Below are positions 58,950-64,000 of a DNA stretch of 64,000 nucleotides, in pieces; within the stretch, counting starts at the first letter, position 1; each line of letters opens with the position of its first letter. Below the pieces are notes generated by a model that was not told where the DNA came from, searched no databases, and worked only from the letters and a program-made list of their open reading frames with translations. The stretch is taken from positions 620,001-684,000 of the forward strand of contig NZ_CP069304.1 in the NCBI RefSeq assembly GCF_016839145.1, given 5' to 3'. The translations under genes and the position numbers were made by a program. This DNA comes from Shinella sp. PSBB067. Lineage in GTDB: Bacteria; Pseudomonadota; Alphaproteobacteria; Rhizobiales; Rhizobiaceae.

Positions 58950-60227
58950 TCAGCCGATCGCTTCCATCCTGCCGCCGGTCGGGATGTTCGGCGCCGTCTG
59001 GTTGTCGACGATGACGAGGTCGTAGCCGCCGCCGTCCTTGAGGCGCCACTGGCCGCCGACCAGCGGCGTCTTGGCGATGTTCCGGGCGGCGAAGGGCGGC
59101 ACGTTCGAACCGTCCCAGGCCACCTTGCCGACGATCGTCTCGATGTTCGAGGCGGCGATGGCGGCGATCACCGCCTCGCTGTCGGTCGGGTCGGCGCGCT
59201 TCATCACGTCGGCGGCGACCTCGAAGAGGGCATGGACGAAGCCGATGGGCTGGGTCCAGGGCCGGCCGGTGGCCTTGGTGAAGCCTTCGGCCAGCTCGCC
59301 GGCGCTCTCGCCGGTCAGCGACGACCTGAACGGATGGCTCGCCGACCACCAGACCTCGCAGGAAAGGTTGTGGCCGTTGTTGCCGAGCGCCTCGACGGCC
59401 TGCGGGAACAGGATCGCCTTGCCGATGGAGGCGACCTTGGGCCTGAAGCCCTGCTGCTGCGCCTGGTTCCAGAAGGTGGTGAAGTCGGGCGGGATCATCA
59501 CGCCGGTGATGACGTCGCTGCCTTCGGACTTGAAGGCGTTGATCTGGGCGGAAAAGTCGTCGGTCAGGTTCTGGTAGCGGCCCGGATCCCTCAGCGTATA
59601 GCCGAGCTTCTCCAGGACCGGCGGGAAGCCCACGGCCTTGTCGCCCCAGGCATTGCCGTCGCCATCGTTCGGAAACAGGCCGCCGACCTTCCTGTTGGTC
59701 TCGAGCTGGCCCCACATGTTGGTGTAGACGGCGATGACGTCCTCCAGCCCCCAGAAGAAGTGGAAGGCGCTGTTGAACGGCTTCCAGGATTGCGGATCGC
59801 CGGGATTTGCCTGCTGGCCGATGAACCAGGGCTGCCAGGGGGCGGCCGTCGAGATGCACGGCACCTCCTCCGCCTCGCAGGTCGTCGCCACGGGGTTGGT
59901 CGTCTCCGGCGTCGAGGCGACGAGGACGAGATTGACCTCGTCGCTGACGATCAGCTCCTTGGCCACCTCGGCGGCGCGGTTCGGATTGGACTGGCTGTCC
60001 TTCACCACGACCTGGTAGTTCAGGCCGGCGGCCTCGGTGGCGGCCATGAAGCCGTCGATGATGAACTTGTCGGCCTCGGCGAACGCGGCGAGCGGGCCGG
60101 TCTGCGGGCTGACATAGCCGAGCTTGATCGGGGCGTTCTGGGCGATCGCCGGCATGGGCAGGCCCGATGTCGCCGCCAGCGCGCCCGTGGCGGCTGCGGA
60201 CTTCAGCAATTCACGTCTCGTAAGCAT
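58950..60227 (-). CDS. ABC transporter substrate-binding protein, branched-chain-amino-acid type, Tat-exported
   Basis: A 425-residue type I periplasmic binding protein (Peripla_BP_6). The N-terminus MLTRRELLKSAAATGALAA carries the twin-arginine motif TRRELLK, so it should be exported folded via Tat. The mature part opens IKLGYVSPQTGPLAAFAEAD. A VNLVLVASTPETTNPVATTC segment and an aromatic-rich pocket region (STAAPWQPWFIGQ, FHFFWGLEDV) suggest binding of an aromatic ligand. ATG 60227 is preferred to the ATG six bases earlier because the GGAGGAGG site then has proper spacing. It lies 24 bp after the maleylacetate reductase gene in the same operon. Confidence 0.92.
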   Translation of the reverse strand: MLTRRELLKSAAATGALAATSGLPMPAIAQNAPIKLGYVSPQTGPLAAFAEADKFIIDGFMAATEAAGLNYQVVVKDSQSNPNRAAEVAKELIVSDEVNLVLVASTPETTNPVATTCEAEEVPCISTAAPWQPWFIGQQANPGDPQSWKPFNSAFHFFWGLEDVIAVYTNMWGQLETNRKVGGLFPNDGDGNAWGDKAVGFPPVLEKLGYTLRDPGRYQNLTDDFSAQINAFKSEGSDVITGVMIPPDFTTFWNQAQQQGFRPKVASIGKAILFPQAVEALGNNGHNLSCEVWWSASHPFRSSLTGESAGELAEGFTKATGRPWTQPIGFVHALFEVAADVMKRADPTDSEAVIAAIAASNIETIVGKVAWDGSNVPPFAARNIAKTPLVGGQWRLKDGGGYDLVIVDNQTAPNIPTGGRMEAIG

Positions 60228-60251
60228 ATTCATTCCTCCTCCCAAAAGAAT

Positions 60252-61316
60252 TCAATATGGCGGTCGTGTTCCGCTCCAGGCGTCCTGCAACAGTGCGCGG
60301 ATCGCCGTCCGGTCGATCGGTCGCGGATTGGAATAGGGGTTTTTGGTCGCAATGTCGGCCGCCCGGTCGAGATCGGCTTCGCCGAGGCCGAAATCCCGCA
60401 GCGCCATCGGCGCGCCGATGGATTTGGCGAAGTCGTAGAGCGCCTGTCCCGGCGTCGCCCCGCCGAAAATGTCGGAGACCGGCGTCATCAGGCCCGGCAC
60501 GGCCGATGCGTTGAAGCCGATCGTATGCGGCAGCATGACGGAATGGGTCTCGGCATGCGGCGTGTCGAAGCTGCCGCCCAGCGTGTGACAGAGCTTGTGG
60601 TGCAGCGACATCGAGATCTGGCCGAGAACGGTGCCGCACAGCCATGCGCCGTAGAGCGCCTTTTCACGGGCGGCGCCGTCGCGCGGACTGTCGATGAGGA
60701 CCGGCAGGGCTTCCTTCAGCGCGCGCATCCCGTCGATGCTCATCATCGTCGCGATGGGGTTGCGATCGGGCGCGTAGAGCCCCTCGGCCGCATGGGCGAT
60801 CGCGTTGAGGCCGCTGGTGACGCTCATCGCGACGGGCAGGCCGAGCGTGAGCTCCGGATCGTAGATCACCACTTCGGGCGTGACCTTCGGGCTGCGCAGC
60901 GTGGTCTTGGCGCCGTTTTCGGTCTGGCCGAGGATCGGCGTCACTTCCGAGCCGGCATAGGTCGTGGGCACGACGATCTGCGGTATATCGGTGCGATAGG
61001 CCATGGCCTTTCCAAGCCCGGTCGTCGAGCCGCCGCCAAGCGAAACGACGCAGTCCGCGCCAAGCTCGGCCGCGCGCGCCACGGCGCGCTCGGTGACGTC
61101 GACCGGCGTATGCATGGTCGCTTCGGTGAAGGTGCCGACCGAGAGCGCTCCGAGCCGCTTCGACATGGCGTGCGCATCGGAGGCCTGGTGTGGCGTCGAC
61201 AGCACGAGCGCACGACGGCATTCCAGCGCTTCCACCCATTTGCCGACGTCCTCGCTCGCCCCGTTGCCGAAGACGATGCGCGCAGCGCTGCCCTGGTAGG
61301 TGAAGGACAGGGTCAT
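60252..61316 (-). CDS. Maleylacetate reductase
   Basis: A 354-residue iron-type alcohol dehydrogenase family enzyme that reduces maleylacetate to 3-oxoadipate with NAD(P)H. It has the nucleotide-binding VVSLGGGSTTGLGKAMAYR, the substrate/cofactor segment VVPTTYAGSEVTPILGQTE (a maleylacetate-reductase hallmark), SGLNAIAHAAEGLYA and the His-rich block LHHKLCHTLGGSFDTPHAETH. The ATG at 61316 overlaps the stop of the dioxygenase gene upstream (ATGA). The product enters the beta-ketoadipate pathway. Confidence 0.95.
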   Translation of the reverse strand: MTLSFTYQGSAARIVFGNGASEDVGKWVEALECRRALVLSTPHQASDAHAMSKRLGALSVGTFTEATMHTPVDVTERAVARAAELGADCVVSLGGGSTTGLGKAMAYRTDIPQIVVPTTYAGSEVTPILGQTENGAKTTLRSPKVTPEVVIYDPELTLGLPVAMSVTSGLNAIAHAAEGLYAPDRNPIATMMSIDGMRALKEALPVLIDSPRDGAAREKALYGAWLCGTVLGQISMSLHHKLCHTLGGSFDTPHAETHSVMLPHTIGFNASAVPGLMTPVSDIFGGATPGQALYDFAKSIGAPMALRDFGLGEADLDRAADIATKNPYSNPRPIDRTAIRALLQDAWSGTRPPY

Positions 61317-62173
61317 GTCGTGGTCCTCGCTTTCTTCGCCCGGACCATGGTGAAGATGAAGTCGAGCGTCCACGCGTCACCCTTTCCGGCCGGTCTGAAT
61401 TCCCCGATGAGTTCGTCCTTCACGCCGAACAGCGCGTCCTGGCCGAGATGCGGATCGCTGCCGTCATAGACATGCGTGCTGATCGTCTCGAAGCCGTCGG
61501 CCTTGATCAGGAAATGCAGGTGCGCGGGACGACGCATGGGAAAGCCCAGCCCGCCCAGCATCTCGCCGACCGGGCCGTCGCCGGGCACGGCATAGCCGCC
61601 GGGACGGACGGTCCTGTAGCGGAAGCAGCCCTCCGCGTCGGTGGTGAAGATGCCGCGAAGGTTGAACTCGGGCTGCTGGTCCGGCTGCTGGTTCTCGTAG
61701 AAGCCCTTGCTGTTGGCCTGCCAGGTCTCGACCGTGGCGCCGGCGACCGGCTTGCCGTCGAGGTCGCGCACATGGCCGGTGACGGCGAGCGCCGGGCCGA
61801 CGCCGTCGAGCGATATGTTGGCATCGAGCGCCAGCCGCGGCGCATCGGCGCGGTAGAAGGGGCCGCGCACCGTGTTGGGCGTGGCGCCCTTCGGCCGGTT
61901 CGTGTTGATTTCCTCGACGAGCGCGGTGACGCCGAGCAGGTCGGAGAGCAGCACCCATTCCTGCCGGCGGCCGTCGCTGGCATGGCCGACATCGGTGAGG
62001 AATTCCATCGCCCGGCGCCAGTCGGCCTGCGAGGGACGGGTCTCCCGAATGAGCTTGTGCAGATGCTCTATGAACGGAACCATGAAGGCTTGCAGCGGTC
62101 CCGCGGCGTGCTTGTCGAGCCGCTCGGCGACACGCTGCGCAGAGGTGCGCTCACTGAACGATATGTCTGGCAT
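61313..62173 (-). CDS. Hydroxyquinol 1,2-dioxygenase (second copy)
   Basis: A 286-residue intradiol dioxygenase. Iron ligands are Y159 (GFYENQQ), Y194 (GGYAVPGDG), H218 and H220 (RPAHLHFLI). The N-terminal helical region and the RRQEWVLLSDLLGVT segment match hydroxyquinol rather than catechol enzymes. The ATG at 62173 is preferred because GGGAGAAG lies about 5 bp upstream; four extra codons precede it in frame. It heads the operon and is divergent from the LysR gene at 62254. It differs clearly from the copy at 52927, so the two may prefer different substituted hydroxyquinols. Confidence 0.93.
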   Translation of the reverse strand: MPDISFSERTSAQRVAERLDKHAAGPLQAFMVPFIEHLHKLIRETRPSQADWRRAMEFLTDVGHASDGRRQEWVLLSDLLGVTALVEEINTNRPKGATPNTVRGPFYRADAPRLALDANISLDGVGPALAVTGHVRDLDGKPVAGATVETWQANSKGFYENQQPDQQPEFNLRGIFTTDAEGCFRYRTVRPGGYAVPGDGPVGEMLGGLGFPMRRPAHLHFLIKADGFETISTHVYDGSDPHLGQDALFGVKDELIGEFRPAGKGDAWTLDFIFTMVRAKKARTTT

Positions 62174-62253
62174 GACTTCTCCCATGGCGAGAACCTAACA
62201 GGCCGGAATAGAGTGCTTGATAATTTTTTCGGCGATTTATATTCGTTATTGTT
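62174..62253. promoter_or_regulatory. Divergent promoter region, hydroxyquinol operon / LysR
   Basis: An 80-bp gap between the first gene of the hydroxyquinol operon and its LysR gene. The right half is AT-rich (ATAATTTTTTCGGCGATTTATATTCG spans 62220-62245). LysR sites with T-N11-A spacing are expected here, but I cannot single one out. Confidence 0.5.
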
Positions 62254-63204
62254 ATGAAGATCGACGAAAGGCACCTTGCGCAGCTCGCAGCGGTCGTCCA
62301 GGCGGGCGGCGTGACGGAGGGGGCGACCATGCTCGGGCTCAGCCAGCCGGCTGTATCGCGCACGCTCGCGATGCTGGAGAAGCGCCTCGGCGAGCCGCTC
62401 TTCCTCAAGGGACGGCGGCCGCTGCAACCGACGCCGCTCGGCCGGGCGCTGGCCGATCACGGCCAGGCCATCCTGACCTCCGCGCGCAAGGCGTCGACCC
62501 TGGTCGAGGGGTTCCGCCACGGCCGCACGGGGCTGGTGCGCGTCGGCGGCACGCCCTTCTTCATGGACGCGCTGATCGCCGGCATGGTCGCGGGCTTCCA
62601 GAATGCCTACCCCGACGTCCGCGTCGAGCAGAGCTACGGCTATCTTTCCGAATTGCGCGCGGCCATCGTGGCGGACCGGATCGATCTCGCCATCTGCCCG
62701 ATCGACATGCTCGACGAGGGGTCGGGCATGCATTTCCAGGAACTGCTGCCCGGCCGCAATGTCGTGGCCTGCCGCGTCACGCATCCGCTGCTGCTCAAGC
62801 GCAAGCTCGCCGGTCCCGAACTGCTCGATTTTCCGTGGATCGCGCCGCCGCCCGGCAGCCCGCTGCTGGCCGACCTGCGCAGCCTGGTGCTCTCGCTCGG
62901 CGCCACCGAGACGAAGATCCGCTATGCGGGCGGCTCGCTGACGAGCGCGATCAACTACATGAAGGAAAGCGATGCCTTGACGATCCTGCCGCACAGCGTC
63001 GTCTTCGCCTATCGCAACGACAGGGCGATCACCGCGCTGCCGGTCGAGATTCCCCATCCGGAGCGGGCGCTCGGCCTGCTGCGCCGCTCGGGCGATCTCG
63101 GGGCGCCGGCCATCGAGGCGTTCTCGGCGCATCTGCGCAAGAGTTTCGAGAATCTGAGGCATCTGATCAAACGCCACGAGCAGTCCGTGATCTGGGGGAT
63201 GTAG
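62254..63204 (+). CDS. LysR-family transcriptional regulator (second copy)
   Basis: A 316-residue LysR protein with winged-helix region LAQLAAVVQAGGVTEGATML and SQPAVSRTLAMLEKRLGEPL, then the effector domain beginning VRVGGTPFFMDALIAGMV. It is a close paralogue of the regulator at 51886. It is divergent from the nine-gene hydroxyquinol/resorcinol operon, which it probably activates in response to an aromatic inducer. A hairpin-plus-T-run terminator follows the stop. Confidence 0.94.
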   Translation: MKIDERHLAQLAAVVQAGGVTEGATMLGLSQPAVSRTLAMLEKRLGEPLFLKGRRPLQPTPLGRALADHGQAILTSARKASTLVEGFRHGRTGLVRVGGTPFFMDALIAGMVAGFQNAYPDVRVEQSYGYLSELRAAIVADRIDLAICPIDMLDEGSGMHFQELLPGRNVVACRVTHPLLLKRKLAGPELLDFPWIAPPPGSPLLADLRSLVLSLGATETKIRYAGGSLTSAINYMKESDALTILPHSVVFAYRNDRAITALPVEIPHPERALGLLRRSGDLGAPAIEAFSAHLRKSFENLRHLIKRHEQSVIWGM

Positions 63205-63206
63205 CG

Positions 63207-63240
63207 GAGGATGCCGGCGGGGATTGCCGGCATCTTTCTC
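63207..63240 (+). terminator. Intrinsic terminator after the LysR gene
   Basis: A 9-bp perfect stem (GATGCCGGC with GCCGGCATC, 7-nt loop) at 63210-63234 is followed by TTTCTC. The flanking AGG and TTT can extend pairing. It lies directly after the LysR stop and runs into the convergent flavin reductase stop. Confidence 0.72.
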
Positions 63241-63847
63241 AGAAGGTGGCCGAATCGTCCGGCCACAGCAGCACCGGCGCCGCCGCGGCGTCCACCACCG
63301 GCCCCAGCGCGTGCCAGGCCCGGTTGGAATAGACTAGCGCCTCGGCCTGCCGCGTCGCATGGGCGCCAGCCGAGACGGATGTCAGCTCGGCCGTGACCAG
63401 GCAGGCGCCCGGAGTCTCCAGCCGGCCGCGCAGCTCCGCGCGGAACCAGAGCTCGACCTGCGGATAGTAGGGCTCCCCGCTGTCGAGCCGCGACCAGCGG
63501 ACGTCCGGCCCGAAGCGATCCTTGCCCGACGTCGCGCAGAGCCGGGCGAGCTGCATGTCGGCGCGGCGCACGAAATGCACGACCACCGACGCGGCGCCCT
63601 CGACGACCCTTGCGCTCGACGACGATGCCGAGAGCGAGAAGGCGACCATCGGCGGCGCGGCGCTGATCGAGATCAGCGAGCTCACGGTCAGCGCCACCGG
63701 GCCGTCAGCGCCGTCGGCCGTGATGATGGCGACGCCGGACGGGTGGTGCCGGAAGGCGGCGAGGAACGCCTCCGTGAGGCCGGCGCCGCTGGCGGCGGCG
63801 GCCGGTCCGGGCTGTCCGCCCGGCAGGTCTTTGGCCGGCGCGCTCAT
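63239..63847 (-). CDS. Flavin reductase (two-component monooxygenase reductase family)
   Basis: A 202-residue flavin reductase-like (FMN-binding split barrel) protein. It has the typical AFRHHPSGVAIITADGADGPVALTVSSLISISAAPPM opening strands, VVVHFVRRADMQLARLCATSGKDRF and VELWFRAELRGRLETPGACLV. Such reductases supply reduced flavin to a partner oxygenase. The ATG at 63847 overlaps the stop of the upstream gene (ATGA), so the partner is probably encoded there. In Rhizobium resorcinol (gra) clusters a similar reductase/oxygenase pair hydroxylates resorcinol. That parallel is from general knowledge, not sequence comparison. Confidence 0.85.
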   Translation of the reverse strand: MSAPAKDLPGGQPGPAAAASGAGLTEAFLAAFRHHPSGVAIITADGADGPVALTVSSLISISAAPPMVAFSLSASSSSARVVEGAASVVVHFVRRADMQLARLCATSGKDRFGPDVRWSRLDSGEPYYPQVELWFRAELRGRLETPGACLVTAELTSVSAGAHATRQAEALVYSNRAWHALGPVVDAAAAPVLLWPDDSATF

Positions 63848-64000
63848 TTCTTCTCGATCAGGTCGTAGAACTGCCAGGTGCGGTCGCTCCACAGGCCGGC
63901 GATGTCGCGGCCGGCGGCGGCGACGATGTTCGGGTTGATCGTGAAATGGTTGGCCGCCGTCAGCATCTCGCGATAGATCCGCTGCATCACGCCGTAGCGC
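63844..64000 (-). CDS. C-terminal fragment of a gene truncated by the window edge
   Basis: The minus-strand frame stays open from the window edge to a TGA at 63846-63844 and encodes about 51 residues ending TWQFYDLIEKK. The fragment includes MQRIYREMLTAANHFTINP, a helix-rich stretch. Its stop overlaps the flavin reductase start (ATGA), a sign of translational coupling. The overlap suggests the oxygenase component of a two-component flavin monooxygenase, but the visible part is too short to identify a family. Confidence 0.7.
   Translation of the reverse strand, partial: RYGVMQRIYREMLTAANHFTINPNIVAAAGRDIAGLWSDRTWQFYDLIEKK

Noticed and set aside
58314..61469. Plus-strand frame of more than 1,000 codons over the transporter and reductase genes
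   Set aside because: It lies opposite four well-supported genes and has the arginine/aspartate/glycine-rich character of antisense translation.

Overview
The window is high-GC bacterial chromosome or large-replicon DNA with dense operons, many 4-base (ATGA/GTGA/TTGA) gene overlaps, numerous ABC importers, LacI/GntR/LysR regulators and EcfG-type (GGAAC-N16-NGTT) promoters. This profile fits an alphaproteobacterium of the order Hyphomicrobiales (Rhizobiaceae-like). I saw no insertion sequence, phage gene, tRNA, rRNA or CRISPR array. The genus assignment is inference.

Layout: (1) 1-3107: the 3' end of an RND efflux pump gene, convergent with an AdeRS-like two-component system. (2) 3352-4410: a 25-residue membrane peptide and a membrane protein behind an EcfG-like promoter. 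(3) 4558-9490: a vitamin B12 uptake operon (BtuB-like receptor, BtuF, BtuC, BtuD) behind a cobalamin riboswitch. (4) 9686-13931: small stress-type and housekeeping genes (two more EcfG-like promoters, cold-shock protein, DUF4112 protein, exonuclease III, isoprenylcysteine-methyltransferase-like protein, small hypotheticals).

(5) 14314-35846: a catabolic region of about 21 kb built from duplicated Frl-type (fructosamine / Amadori product) modules. It has two PfkB kinases, two SIS-domain deglycase-like proteins, two FrlC-like epimerases, three flavin oxidoreductases, a GntR/UTRA regulator, two LacI regulators, one polar-amino-acid-type ABC importer and one sugar-type (CUT1) importer, plus an ornithine-cyclodeaminase-like enzyme. 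Palindromes matching TGAGAACGTTCTCA occur at five places in the first half. A sister palindrome, TGAGATCGATCTCA, precedes the second operon, and an 18-bp palindrome precedes the SIS/GntR operon. The simplest reading is uptake and cleavage of two kinds of glycated amino acid or opine-like compound.

(6) 35881-50075: an export-oriented locus. A 2412-residue giant multicopper oxidase is followed in one overlapping operon by a beta-propeller-like exported protein, a SCO1/SenC copper chaperone and an unusual cytochrome c fused to a periplasmic-binding-protein-like domain. Divergent from it are two secreted serine proteases, one trypsin/V8-like and one subtilase with LysM-like repeats. This is the most novel-looking part of the window.

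(7) 50107-64000: aromatic catabolism of the resorcinol/hydroxyquinol type. A nine-gene operon carries two hydroxyquinol 1,2-dioxygenases, maleylacetate reductase, a five-component branched-chain-amino-acid-type ABC importer and a flavin phenol hydroxylase. Two paralogous LysR regulators, a LinE/PcpA/MhqO-like extradiol dioxygenase with an MhqD-like hydrolase, and a flavin reductase coupled to a truncated partner gene complete the region. The expected flow is import, hydroxylation to hydroxyquinol, ring cleavage to maleylacetate, and reduction to 3-oxoadipate.
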